Origin: Micromonospora sp. WMMA1363
GTDB lineage: Bacteria > Actinomycetota > Actinomycetes > Mycobacteriales > Micromonosporaceae
Assembly: GCF_030345795.1 (NCBI RefSeq)
Contig: NZ_JAUALB010000001.1
Location: forward strand, 5,262,001-5,326,000
Direction of reading: 5' to 3'
Length of the DNA: 64,000 bases
The notes beneath the pieces are model-generated. The model was given only the letters and a program-made list of their open reading frames with translations. It made no database searches and was not told the origin of the DNA. Below are positions 27,739 through 37,083 of the stretch, in pieces. Numbering within the stretch: the first letter of the stretch is position 1; the number at the start of each line of letters is the position of its first letter. The translations under genes were made by a program, and so were the position numbers.

Positions 27739-29334
27739 TCACAGCAGAGCCGGAACCTCGCTTCTGATCGGCACCGGTAGCACGGTCGGGCGGTCCGCCC
27801 GCAGGCCGTCAGCCAGTGCCGCGCCGAGCTGCTCCGGCGTCTCCACCGTCGCCGCCGCGCAGCCGTACCCCCGGGCCACCGCAACAACGTCCAGCCCCGG
27901 CAGGTCGAGGCCCGGCACCCCCGGCGTGTCCTTGAAGTTGGCGAACGCCTTGAGGGTCGCGTAATGCTGGTTGACCGGGACCACGACGACCAGCGGCAGG
28001 CGCAGCTGCGCCGCGGTCCACAACGCCTGCACCGAGTAGTGGAACGAGCCGTCGCCGATCACCGCGACCACCGGCCGATTCCGTCCGGTGTCCCGCTGTG
28101 CCAGGGCCATCCCCACCGCCGCCGGCAAACCGTAGCCCAGCCCGCCGCTGGCCATCGTGAAATACGACGCGGGCCTGGTGATTCGCAGCCGCCGGCGCAA
28201 CGCTGACAGGTTCGACGGCGATTCCTGAACCAGCACCCCGTCGCCCGGCCAGTACCGGTCCAGCGCCGCGAACAGCGCGTCGGCGCTGAGCGGCGATCCG
28301 TGCTCCGGGGGCGGCGGGGCCGGCCGGACCGGGGGCGGCGGTCGGCTCTCCGGCGGCAGCAGGTCCAGCAGCTCGGCCAGGGTCAGGCCGGCGTCGCCCA
28401 GCAGGCTGTCGCCGACCGGAGCCCGGGCGGCCTCGTCCGGGTCGTCGGTGACGTGCAGCAGCTGCACGCCCTCGGGCAGATGGTCGCCGGGGACGTGTGG
28501 GTAGTAGCGGAACACCGGTGCACCGACCACCAGCACCGCGTCCTGCCCGCGCAGCTTCTCGGCCAGCGGCGCGATGGCGAACGGCAGGACGCCCTGGAAG
28601 TGCGGATGATCCTCCGGAAAGGGGGCCCGTTCCGGGGCGGGTGCGGCCCACACCGGAGCACCGAGCCGTTCGGCGAGCGCGACGGCGGCCGGCCAGGCGT
28701 CGGCCCGGTCCACCGCGGCCCCGAGCACCAGTGCCGGCGTGCGGCTGGTGGCCAGTACGGCGGCGAACTCGCCCAACCGGTGCGGGTCCGGCGCGAAGCG
28801 GGTGGACACCGTGCGGGGTGGGCGGTAAGGGTCGGCCGGCTGATCCCAGTCGTCCAACGGCAGCGACAGGAACACCGGCCCGGCCGGGGGCTGCACGGCG
28901 GTGGCGTACGCGCGCATGAGCGCCGCCGGGACATCCTGCGGCCGGGACGGCTCGTGGCTCCACTTCACATACGGCTGGGGCAGCTCGGCGGCGCGACGGC
29001 TGGCCAAGCGCGGCTCGATGAGCAGCATCTCCCGGGTCTGCTGGCCGGCGGTGACGATCAGCGGGGCGCGGTTGTGCCAGGCGGTGACCAGGTTGCCCAT
29101 GGCGTTGCCGGTCCCCGGAGCGGTGTGCAGGTTGACGTGCGCCGGGCGTCCGGTGACCTGCGCGTACCCGTCGGCTATGCCGACCGCTGAGGCCTCCTGC
29201 AGCGCGAGGACGTAGTGGAAGTCGTCCGGAAACGCGGCGAGGAACGGCTCCTCGGTCGAGCCCGGGTTTCCGAACACGGTCGTCATGCCGAGGTCGCGCA
29301 GCAGGTCGTACGTGGTGTCGCGGACCGTGGCCAT
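27739..29334 (-). CDS. mdlC: benzoylformate decarboxylase
   Basis: A 531-residue thiamine-diphosphate enzyme that decarboxylates benzoylformate to benzaldehyde in mandelate degradation. It has the family N-terminus F-G-N-P-G-S-T-E-E-P-F and the activating Glu in L-Q-E-A-S-A-V-G. The ThDP motif G-D-G-S-F runs through to V-V-P-V-N-Q-H-Y. Other ThDP enzymes (acetolactate synthase, oxalyl-CoA decarboxylase) are less similar in these blocks. ATG 29334 is used; a GTG two codons earlier is possible. A TACCGT box eight bases before the ATG would allow a leaderless transcript. No mandelate dehydrogenase or benzaldehyde dehydrogenase is adjacent, so the physiological substrate is not certain. Confidence 0.85.
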   Translation of the reverse strand: MATVRDTTYDLLRDLGMTTVFGNPGSTEEPFLAAFPDDFHYVLALQEASAVGIADGYAQVTGRPAHVNLHTAPGTGNAMGNLVTAWHNRAPLIVTAGQQTREMLLIEPRLASRRAAELPQPYVKWSHEPSRPQDVPAALMRAYATAVQPPAGPVFLSLPLDDWDQPADPYRPPRTVSTRFAPDPHRLGEFAAVLATSRTPALVLGAAVDRADAWPAAVALAERLGAPVWAAPAPERAPFPEDHPHFQGVLPFAIAPLAEKLRGQDAVLVVGAPVFRYYPHVPGDHLPEGVQLLHVTDDPDEAARAPVGDSLLGDAGLTLAELLDLLPPESRPPPPVRPAPPPPEHGSPLSADALFAALDRYWPGDGVLVQESPSNLSALRRRLRITRPASYFTMASGGLGYGLPAAVGMALAQRDTGRNRPVVAVIGDGSFHYSVQALWTAAQLRLPLVVVVPVNQHYATLKAFANFKDTPGVPGLDLPGLDVVAVARGYGCAAATVETPEQLGAALADGLRADRPTVLPVPIRSEVPALL

Positions 29335-29387
29335 CGCCACTGACGGTATCGGGGCGGGACCGATGGGGGCGGTGTTTCGACCAGCTG

Positions 29388-30191
29388 CTAGGGCAGGGTG
29401 AAGGGCAGCTCGATGCCGTCCAGTGCCCGGCCGCAGTCGCAGCCCCGCTCGGTCGGCAGGGCCGTCACCGCCGCCACCAGCAGCCCGCGCAGCCGGTCGG
29501 TGTTCTCGCCGAAGACGCGGAACACCTCCTCCTGGGTCACCGACCCGCCGCCGGCCACGCCCGCGTCATGGTCGGTGACCAGCGCGATCGATGAGTAGCA
29601 GAGGGCCAGTTCGCGGGCGAGCACCGCCTCCGGGTGACCGGTCATGTTGACCACCGTTCCGCCGATCGAGGTGAACCACCGCGACTCCGCACGGGTGGAG
29701 AAGCGTGGACCCTCCACCACGACCACCGTCCCGCCGTCCACCACCGGCACATCCCGTCCACCCGCGGCGGCGAGCAGGGTACGACGGCCGACCGGGCAGT
29801 ACGGATCAGCGAACGAGAGGTGCACGGCGCCCCGGTCGTAATAGGTCTGCACCCGCCCGCTGGTGCGATCGATGAGCTGGTCCGGCACGACGAACGTGCC
29901 CGGACCGAGCTCTGGCCGCAGGCCGCCGACCGCGCACGGGGCGAGCACCTGGCGGACGCCGAGGGAGCGCAGTGCCCACAGGTTGGCCCGGTAGGGGATC
30001 CGGTGCGGTGGATGCCGGTGGTCCCGGCCGTGCCGGGGTAGGAACGCCACCCGCCGGCCGCTCACCTCAGCGAGGGTGATCGCGTCGGACGGCGGCCCGT
30101 ACGGTGTGTCGACCCTGTGCTCGACGGCACCGTCGAGCAGGGCGTAGAGCCCCGACCCGCCGATCACCGCCAGTTCCGCCGTGGGTTCCAC
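29388..30191 (-). CDS. mtnP: S-methyl-5'-thioadenosine phosphorylase
   Basis: A 267-residue type II purine nucleoside phosphorylase family enzyme that phosphorolyses methylthioadenosine to adenine and methylthioribose-1-P. It shows G-G-S-G-L-Y at the start, P-R-H-G-R-D-H-R-H-P-P-H-R-I-P-Y-R-A-N, the V-E-G-P-R-F-S-T-R-A-E-S block and N-M-T-G-H-P-E. The purine-selecting T-D-H-D motif is present; the retained Asp residues favour a 6-amino (adenine) base over the inosine-type variant. It lies downstream of the divergent AlgH gene region and upstream (by transcription) of mdlC. Salvage of MTA fits an organism with active SAM metabolism. Confidence 0.88.
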   Translation of the reverse strand: MEPTAELAVIGGSGLYALLDGAVEHRVDTPYGPPSDAITLAEVSGRRVAFLPRHGRDHRHPPHRIPYRANLWALRSLGVRQVLAPCAVGGLRPELGPGTFVVPDQLIDRTSGRVQTYYDRGAVHLSFADPYCPVGRRTLLAAAGGRDVPVVDGGTVVVVEGPRFSTRAESRWFTSIGGTVVNMTGHPEAVLARELALCYSSIALVTDHDAGVAGGGSVTQEEVFRVFGENTDRLRGLLVAAVTALPTERGCDCGRALDGIELPFTLP

Positions 30192-30353
30192 GGGGTTCCT
30201 CCTCGTCCGCGACCACCCGACCGTCAGACCTTAGCCAGCGGCGGGAGCGCAGGCTATGGTGCCAGGCATGGTGTTGACGACGTGGACGGTGCCCCCGGCC
30301 GTTTCGGTGTGGTCGGTCTGACGGGTGTCCGGCTGGCGAAGAGAGGGGCAGGC

Positions 30354-30944
30354 TTGCAGGGAGAGGGGCAGGCGATCGGCGGGCAGGCGACAGAGTCGAT
30401 GGCCGGGCGGTTGCTGGTCGCCACACCGACGCTGAAGGATCCGAACTTCGACCGTACGGTCGTGCTGCTGGTCGCCCACGAACCCGGTGGCGCGCTGGGG
30501 GTCGTCCTGAACCGGGCGACCGAGGTCCCGGTGGCGGACGTCCTCGGCGACTGGGCCGAGCTGGCCCGGCACCCCGCCGTGCTCTTCGAGGGTGGTCCGG
30601 TGCAGCCGGACTCGGCGATCTGCCTCGCCCGGATGCGCCAGCCGGTCGATCGGGTCAAGGGCTTCCATCAGGTCTCCGGCGCGGTCGGCACGCTCGACCT
30701 GTCGGTCGATCTGGAGCGGGTCCGGGAGAGCGTAGGCGGCATCCGGGTCTTCGCCGGCTACTCCGGCTGGGGTTCCGGGCAGCTGGAGCAGGAGATCGAG
30801 GAAGGCTCCTGGTTCCTGCTGGACGCACTGCCCGGCGATGCCTTCGTTGACCGTCCGGACGACCTGTGGCCGATGGTGCTGCGGCGGCAGGGCGGCATGT
30901 TGGCGGCGGTGGCCCACTTCCCGCCGGACGTGGCCCTCAACTGA
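30354..30944 (+). CDS. YqgE/AlgH family protein
   Basis: A 196-residue UPF0301 protein when read from TTG 30354, which has GAGAGG five to ten bases upstream. The next candidate is ATG 30399, which would remove 15 residues. The fold is recognised by M-A-G-R-L-L-V-A-T-P-x-L-x-D-P-N-F-D-R-T-V, G-G-A-L-G-V-V-L-N-R, F-E-G-G-P-V-Q and F-A-G-Y-S-G-W-G-x-G-Q-L-E-x-E. Members are broadly conserved; AlgH was named for an effect on alginate regulation in Pseudomonas, but the biochemical role is unknown. It is divergent from mtnP. Confidence 0.88.
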   Translation: MQGEGQAIGGQATESMAGRLLVATPTLKDPNFDRTVVLLVAHEPGGALGVVLNRATEVPVADVLGDWAELARHPAVLFEGGPVQPDSAICLARMRQPVDRVKGFHQVSGAVGTLDLSVDLERVRESVGGIRVFAGYSGWGSGQLEQEIEEGSWFLLDALPGDAFVDRPDDLWPMVLRRQGGMLAAVAHFPPDVALN

Positions 30945-31029
30945 ACCCGCCGGGCGGGACCCCGCGATGTGGCGGTTCCGGACGACGTGTGTATAGTTCT
31001 CCCGTGCCCGGGCGACTGGGTGACAGCAC

Positions 31030-31102
31030 GGGGCCGTGGCGCAGCTGGTAGCGCACCACACTGGCAGTGTGGGGGTCAGGGGTTCGAGTCCCCTCGGCTC
31101 CA
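31030..31102 (+). tRNA. tRNA-Ala (GGC anticodon)
   Basis: 73 nucleotides forming a complete cloverleaf: acceptor GGGGCCG/CGGCTCC with one G-U pair, D-arm GCGC/GCGC, anticodon stem CCACA/TGTGG with loop CTGGCAG (anticodon GGC at 31063-31065), and T-arm AGGGG-TTCGAGT-CCCCT. CCA is not encoded. It reads GCC/GCU codons. It is the insertion site for an integrative element, judging from the integrase remnant directly downstream. Confidence 0.95.
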
Positions 31103-31113
31103 CCCGTGATTTT

Positions 31114-31170
31114 GCACGAGAAACGCCCTGGACGGATCGATGGATCTGATTGCCAGGGCGTTTCTCGTGC
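31114..31170 (-). terminator. perfect 18-bp inverted repeat between tRNA and integrase remnant
   Basis: Arms 31114-31131 (GCACGAGAAACGCCCTGG) and 31153-31170 are exact reverse complements with a 21-base loop. The hairpin begins 16 bases past the stop of the integrase remnant, where integrative elements often place their int terminator next to the attachment site. It could equally serve the tRNA from the other direction. Confidence 0.7.
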
Positions 31171-31185
31171 CAGTGCCGTGCCAGA

Positions 31186-31333
31186 TCAGGCGGCGGTGCT
31201 GCCCGTACCCTCTTCGATCAGGGCATCCAGCGCGGTGGCGACGGCGTGGTCCCGTCACGCGTCGCGTGCTGGTAGATCATCGCGGCGCGGGTGCTCGAAA
31301 GGCCGGTCCGGGCCATCAGCTCCTTGAGCGTGG
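31186..31333 (-). pseudogene. remnant of a tyrosine integrase C-terminus
   Basis: On the minus strand the sequence encodes A-T-L-K-E-L-M-A-R-T-G-L-S-S-T-R-A-A-M-I-Y-Q-H-A-T-R-D. This is the last active-site segment of actinomycete integrative-element integrases, including the catalytic Tyr in I-Y-Q-H. After R-D-G-T the frame is broken near 31245-31252; one frame over it continues as A-V-A-T-A-L-D-A-L-I-E-E-G and stops at 31186-31188. The catalytic Arg/His box region and everything upstream is gone, replaced by the reductase gene. Clear sign of a decayed element at this tRNA. Confidence 0.8.
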
Positions 31334-32257
31334 CTAGTGGCCGGCGGCCTGCAGTTCCCGTACCAGGCGGGTTGACACCGGCACGGGCACGCCATGCCGG
31401 TCGGCCGCGCGCAGCAGCGCCCCGCCGATGGCGTCGAGTTCCAGCGGCCGTCCCGCTTCCGCGTCGCGCTGCATCGAGGACTTGGCGTCGGCCGGGAACG
31501 TGTCGTAGCGCGCCAGGGCCGGAGCGGGGTCCACCCGCGCGCCGCAGGCAAGGCTGACCGCGGCGGCTTCGGCGACCAGGCTCGCCAGCTCCTCGTGGTG
31601 GCGGGTGCGGACCTCTCCGAGGGAAGCGCCGTACCGGGTGGTCAGGAGGGCAAAGGGGGCGAGGAAGGCCATTTTCGCCCACAGGGCGGTGGTCTCGTCC
31701 TCGGTCACGCGGGCCGTCACCCCTGCGGCGGAGAGGGTGTCCGCCAAGGTTTCGGCGTGGGGGCGGGGTGCCGTGCGGGCGGCCAGGTCGATCTCGACGA
31801 ACGGGCTGCCGTGCTCGATGACGAAGGGCCCGGTGGCGCCGGGACCAAGGCGGGTCGACTCCACGCGGATCACTCCGGGGGCCACCCGGTCGGGCTGGTA
31901 GCGAGCGCGGAGGGTCGCGGGGTGTTCGACGCCGTTCAGTAGCGGTACGACGAGGGCGTCGCCGAGGGCTGCGGGCGGGACGCGGGTGAGCGCGGTGTTC
32001 AGAGCGGTCTGCTTGACGGTGATCAGGCACGCGTCGACCGGCTCACGTAGTTCGGTGTCCGCTTCCACATCTGTGGTGAAGTCGCCGAAGTGGCGGCTAC
32101 GGATCTCGATCCCGCTGCTCCGCAAGGTGTGTGCTGTGGCTTCGCGGGCCAGGCAGATGACGCGGTGGCCGGAGCGGGACAGCAGGGCGGCCAGCAGACC
32201 GCCGACGCCGCCCGGACCCAAGACGGCCACCGTGGGCTTGCTCGTCGTGAGCGTCAT
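31334..32257 (-). CDS. ketopantoate reductase family oxidoreductase
   Basis: A 307-residue ApbA/PanE-type NADPH-dependent reductase. It has the nucleotide loop V-L-G-P-G-G-V-G-G-L-L (residues 11-21), the substrate Asn in P-L-L-N-G-V-E-H, the catalytic Lys in A-L-W-A-K-M-A-F-L-A-P-F and the distal acidic residue in the C-terminal helical domain. Ketopantoate reduction in pantothenate synthesis is the family's classic reaction, but accessory copies act on other 2-ketoacids, and this one is not near pan genes. GAGAGGA lies nine bases before ATG. Its stop abuts the integrase remnant, so it is part of, or replaced part of, the old element. Confidence 0.82.
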   Translation of the reverse strand: MTLTTSKPTVAVLGPGGVGGLLAALLSRSGHRVICLAREATAHTLRSSGIEIRSRHFGDFTTDVEADTELREPVDACLITVKQTALNTALTRVPPAALGDALVVPLLNGVEHPATLRARYQPDRVAPGVIRVESTRLGPGATGPFVIEHGSPFVEIDLAARTAPRPHAETLADTLSAAGVTARVTEDETTALWAKMAFLAPFALLTTRYGASLGEVRTRHHEELASLVAEAAAVSLACGARVDPAPALARYDTFPADAKSSMQRDAEAGRPLELDAIGGALLRAADRHGVPVPVSTRLVRELQAAGH

Positions 32258-32603
32258 GAAGTTGTCCTCTCGTAGGTCGGCCCCGGTGATCGGTGGCCGC
32301 CTTCAAAGCGATCTTTGCAGAGGTGCGCGTTACGCGCGACTGGGGGTATCGACCAGAGCACGAAGGCGCCGTGTGCCCGCAGGGCGCCGCTGTCACAGCT
32401 TCCGACCGAGACGCCGGGGCTGCCCATCCCGACCTACGTGAACGGGCCGATGGGCCATGACCCGCCAGCGTTCCCTTCCACTCTGAACGGAGCGTTACGG
32501 ACTGCCGGCCGGTACCCGATGTCGGGTGCCGGCGGCGGTGTGGGTGCTGTTTCGGGGTTCCTGGGCGGTGGGTGTGCTTGCCGCTGTGGACGTTTCGGTG
32601 TGG
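32258..32603. other. gene-poor stretch upstream of the reductase, with a palindrome
   Basis: No convincing gene. CAAAG-CGAT-CTTTG at 32304-32317 is a perfect 5+5 palindrome 47 bp upstream of the reductase start and could be an operator for it. The remainder shows G/T bias on the plus strand towards 32600, continuous with the dps remnant. Confidence 0.35.
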
Positions 32604-32763
32604 TTATCGCTGTGAGTGGAGGAGCCAGGCTTGTTGTTCGATGGTGTGGCCCGGTGGTGGTGAGGATGTCTTGGGTGATGGGGTCGTGGGTGGTGGCTTC
32701 GATTGCGCGGTGGATTCCGGTGGCGGTGGTGGTGAGGAGGTGGTGGATTTGGGTCTGCTGCAC
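32604..32763 (-). pseudogene. C-terminal fragment of a Dps/ferritin-like protein, frameshifted
   Basis: Reading the minus strand from 32763 gives H-L-L-T-T-T-A-T-G-I-H-R-A-I-E and then D-P-I-T-Q-D-I-L, the pattern that precedes the last helix of actinobacterial Dps proteins. Shifting frame after T-T-T near 32647 gives G-H-T-I-E-Q-Q-A-W-L-L-H-S-Q-R and TAA (32604-32606), which matches the Dps end (E-x-Q-x-W-L/M-L-x-x-Q). The first two thirds, including the ferroxidase residues, are missing; upstream lies a perfect hairpin and unrelated DNA. The similarity is by eye from a short stretch. Confidence 0.55.
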
Positions 32764-32782
32764 CTATCGGTGCAGCAGACCC
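32751..32782. repeat. perfect 14-bp inverted repeat at the broken end of the dps fragment
   Basis: GGGTCTGCTGCACC (32751-32764), loop TATC, GGTGCAGCAGACCC (32769-32782). It marks exactly where the Dps reading frame loses its N-terminal part, so it may be a fold-back duplication formed at the deletion junction, or a terminator for the hydrolase gene read from the right. Confidence 0.75.
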
Positions 32783-32895
32783 GGTGCCTTTCGGTGTCGT
32801 GGTGGCTGGTGGTGGTGTCGCTGTGGGGGTTTGATGCTGCTCGGTGTTGGGGTGGTGGCTGGTGTGGCCGGCCCGCCCCTGCTGGGGGGTGGTGG

Positions 32896-33924
32896 TTATC
32901 GGAGGTTGTTGACGAAGGTGAGGAGGTCGTTGTTGAGTTGCTGCTTGTGGGTGTCGGTGATGCCGTGGGGGCCGCCGGGGTAGGTCTTGAGGGTGGAGTT
33001 CTTGATGATCTGGTGTGCTTCGCGGGCGGAGTTGTCGATGGGGACGACCTGGTCGTCGTCGCCGTGGATGATGAGGGTGGGTACGTCGATGCGGTTGAGG
33101 TCTTCGGTGAGGTCGGTTTCGGAGAATGCTTTGATCGAGTCGTAGGCGGCTTTGTGGCCGGCTTGCATGCTCTGGAGCCAGAAGGTGTCTTTCATGCCTT
33201 GGGAGACGTTGGCGTTGGGGCGGTTCGCGCCGAAGAAGGGTCCTTCGGCGAGGTCGCGGTAGAGCTGGGACCGGTCGGTGAGGGAGCCTTCGCGGAGGCT
33301 GTTGAACACGTCGATGGGTACGCCGTTGGGGTTGGTGGGGGTTTTGAGCATCAGGGGGGTGACCGCGCCGATGAGGGCGACCTGCGCGATGCGGTCGGTG
33401 CCGTGTCGGCCGATGTAGCGGGCGACTTCTCCGCCGCCGGTGGAGAATCCGACGAGGGTGGCGTTCCGTAGTTTCAGTTTGGTGATGACGGTGGCGAGGT
33501 CGTCGGCGTAGTGGTCCATGTCGTTGCCGGTCCAGGTTTGGGAGGACCGGCCGTGGCCGCGACGGTCGTGGGCGATGACCCGGTAGCCGTTGTCGGCTAG
33601 GTGCATCATCTGGGATTCCCAGCTGTCGGAGTTCAGTGGCCAGCCGTGGCTGAACACGACGGGCCGTCCGTCTCGGGGGCCCCAGTCCTTGTAGAAGATT
33701 TCCACTCCGTCGCGGGTGGTCAGGTAGCCCTCGTTCAGGTTCGATCGTTTCCCGGTCGCGGCGGCGGCGCCGGCTTGGGCCTGGTTGTCGTTGGTGGTGG
33801 CGATGGCGGTGCCACCGGCGGCGAGACCGACCGCGGTGACGCCGGCCAGCAGTGTGGTGACCATGCGGCGGCGGCTGCGACCAGCCGAACCGGTGTCGGT
33901 GGTGGGGGTGGTGTTGGTGTCCAT
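32896..33924 (-). CDS. exported chloroperoxidase-type alpha/beta hydrolase
   Basis: A 342-residue protein with ATG 33924 (GAGGA upstream). The N-terminus has a twin-arginine-like [13 protein letters not shown] followed by a hydrophobic Ala/Gly core to ~residue 38, so Tat export is likely. The mature domain is a non-haem chloroperoxidase/esterase fold: oxyanion [13 protein letters not shown], nucleophile Ser in [12 protein letters not shown], acid Asp in G-D-D-D-Q-V-V-P and catalytic His in P-G-G-P-H-G-I. It lies downstream of a cytoplasmic paralogue in the same direction. Substrate unknown; such enzymes are often perhydrolases or lactonases/esterases in vivo. Confidence 0.85.
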   Translation of the reverse strand: MDTNTTPTTDTGSAGRSRRRMVTTLLAGVTAVGLAAGGTAIATTNDNQAQAGAAAATGKRSNLNEGYLTTRDGVEIFYKDWGPRDGRPVVFSHGWPLNSDSWESQMMHLADNGYRVIAHDRRGHGRSSQTWTGNDMDHYADDLATVITKLKLRNATLVGFSTGGGEVARYIGRHGTDRIAQVALIGAVTPLMLKTPTNPNGVPIDVFNSLREGSLTDRSQLYRDLAEGPFFGANRPNANVSQGMKDTFWLQSMQAGHKAAYDSIKAFSETDLTEDLNRIDVPTLIIHGDDDQVVPIDNSAREAHQIIKNSTLKTYPGGPHGITDTHKQQLNNDLLTFVNNLR

Positions 33925-34014
33925 GTCGGTGGTGTCCTCACGTGGTGAGTGGTCCAAGCGGGCCGGGTAGTGGATGAAGCGGGTGTTGCCTGGTTTCTTG
34001 TGCTTGCCCGGCAG

Positions 34015-34055
34015 GGGCGGGGCCGGCCCTTGTGAGAGGTGCGGGGGCCCCGCCC
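34015..34055 (-). terminator. possible hairpin between the two hydrolase genes
   Basis: Ten-base arms GGGCGGGGCC (34015-34024) and GGCCCCGCCC (34046-34055) with a 21-base loop, just after the stop of the upstream hydrolase. It could attenuate read-through into the second gene. Confidence 0.4.
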
Positions 34056-34069
34056 ACCCGGGGTGGGGG

Positions 34070-35639
<1,570 letters not shown>

Positions 35640-35849
35640 CACCCAGCAGGAAACCCACACCACGCCAGGCAAGACCACGCCGACCCTCAACCCGTGGCTC
35701 GTGGTCGACAGCAACCCCGACCACAGCAGGGTCACGGTGAACCAGGTCTTCGACTGGACCAGCGTTCGGCGCGAGGACCCCACCACAACGCGGCTACGGT
35801 CGTTGACCTACGTGGCAACGTCCCCGACCGGATCTGCCGGCGGCGGGCG

Positions 35850-36208
35850 TTGCCACATCCCGTCCACCGAGACCGCGGACGGACAGTGCGCTACCGGCTG
35901 GATCGGCTGCGCGGCGCCGGCCTGGTCGACGTGGTTCGCCCGGCCGCGAGTCCGGCTCGGCTCTTCGGCACGGGTTACCGCGTCCGGCCGGCGCCCGGCT
36001 GTTGGTCGGCACCGCCGCCGGCGACGGCCGCCGCCCGTCCGGGTTGTTCGTCGCGCACTCGGCTGCCGTCGCCGAGGTGTGGCTGGCGCTGCGCGAGCGC
36101 GGTCCGGCCGTCGGGCCGCGCCTGGTGGACTGGTGGGCCGACCGGGCCGGCTGGCAGGAGCGGGAAACCCGCTCATCCGGGCTCCGGGCTCCGGGCTGCG
36201 CCGGCTGA
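35850..36208 (+). pseudogene. replication-relaxation family protein, frameshifted remnant
   Basis: Two adjoining plus-strand frames carry pieces of one protein. The first (about 35850-36000) reads R-T-V-R-Y-R-L-D-R-L-R-G-A-G-L-V-D-V-V-R-P, a winged-helix segment. The second (about 36002-36208) reads F-V-A-H-S-A-A-V-A-E-V-W-L-A-L-R-E-R-G and then L-V-D-W-W-A-D-R-A-G-W-Q-E, the distinctive centre of replication-relaxation proteins of actinomycete integrative elements and plasmids. The frame is broken near 36000 and both ends are missing. Recognition is by eye from these motifs. Confidence 0.6.
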
Positions 36209-36306
36209 CCCGGGCGCGGTCGCGCTGGTCGATCTGGCCGCCGCTGGCGTTGTGCCACTCGGTCTGCCAGTAAGATATGTCGATGTACGTCGATGAGAGG
36301 CGGCCG

Positions 36307-36855
36307 ATGTCCTCGAAGTCTCTTATGGTCGGCGCGGGTGCTGTGGTGGCGATCCTGGTCAGCGGCGTGATCGTGGGCTATGCCCTGCTGGGTGGCGACT
36401 CCGAGCCGGTCGCGCCTGCGGTGGCCGGTAGCGCGACACCACTGACGGCCGAGCCGGCGGTCAGCGGCACGCCGCCGCAGGTGGCCGACCCAACGACGAG
36501 CAGGACGGTCCCCGCGGCGGCGCCAACCCGCACCAGTACGTCCCAGGTGGCAGTGCCCGCTCCCAGCGACCCGGCCCCGGTAGCCGACGCGCCGGCCTTG
36601 GACGTCGAGGTGCTGATGGCGTCCGCCGGCTGTGCCGGGGGGCTGCTCGATCCGAAGTCGTACTCCCGTGATGTGGGTCGATGCACGCTGTCTGGCCATG
36701 AGGTGACAGTGGCCGTGTTCGACGACAACGATCGGCGGGACCACTGGGCGGCGTACATCAAGGATGTGGGCGGCACGGTGGTGACCGGTGACGGCTGGGC
36801 GGTAGCCGGCATCGGTGCTGCGGGACCGGAGGCGTTCGCGGCAGCCGTCCGCTAG
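36307..36855 (+). CDS. membrane-anchored protein of unknown function
   Basis: A 182-residue protein. ATG 36307 has GAGAGG six bases upstream; two earlier in-frame ATGs lack one. One TM helix at ~6-28 is followed by a Pro/Thr/Ala-rich linker (~30-95) and an extracytoplasmic domain (~100-182) with two Cys (A-G-C-A-G and G-R-C-T-L, probably a disulfide) and ending W-A-V-A-G-I-G-A-A-G-P-E-A-F-A-A-A-V-R. Such architecture suggests a small surface or stress protein. No family is recognised. Confidence 0.7.
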   Translation: MSSKSLMVGAGAVVAILVSGVIVGYALLGGDSEPVAPAVAGSATPLTAEPAVSGTPPQVADPTTSRTVPAAAPTRTSTSQVAVPAPSDPAPVADAPALDVEVLMASAGCAGGLLDPKSYSRDVGRCTLSGHEVTVAVFDDNDRRDHWAAYIKDVGGTVVTGDGWAVAGIGAAGPEAFAAAVR

Positions 36856-37083
36856 TGCTGGGTTGCCACCCGGGCGCGCCCTCCCCTACCCGCACAGCCA
36901 CCCGTCCCACCGCGAACTGGCGGTGGCGGTACGAACCCGAACTGTCCGGCGGGGCCCAGTCCGACCGGGCCGACGTGGGGTGCGCCGGCGTCCTCGCACC
37001 GACCCCGCGGCCGTCGGGCCTGGCGTGGCCGCGTCGACGGGAAGGGTGCCGGCAGGCCCTTCGTCGCATGGCGAGGGCGGTGG

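Noticed and set aside
32572..33471. A 299-codon plus-strand frame over the exported hydrolase
   Set aside because: It is antisense to a clear alpha/beta hydrolase and consists of Gly/Val/Asp-rich low-complexity sequence.
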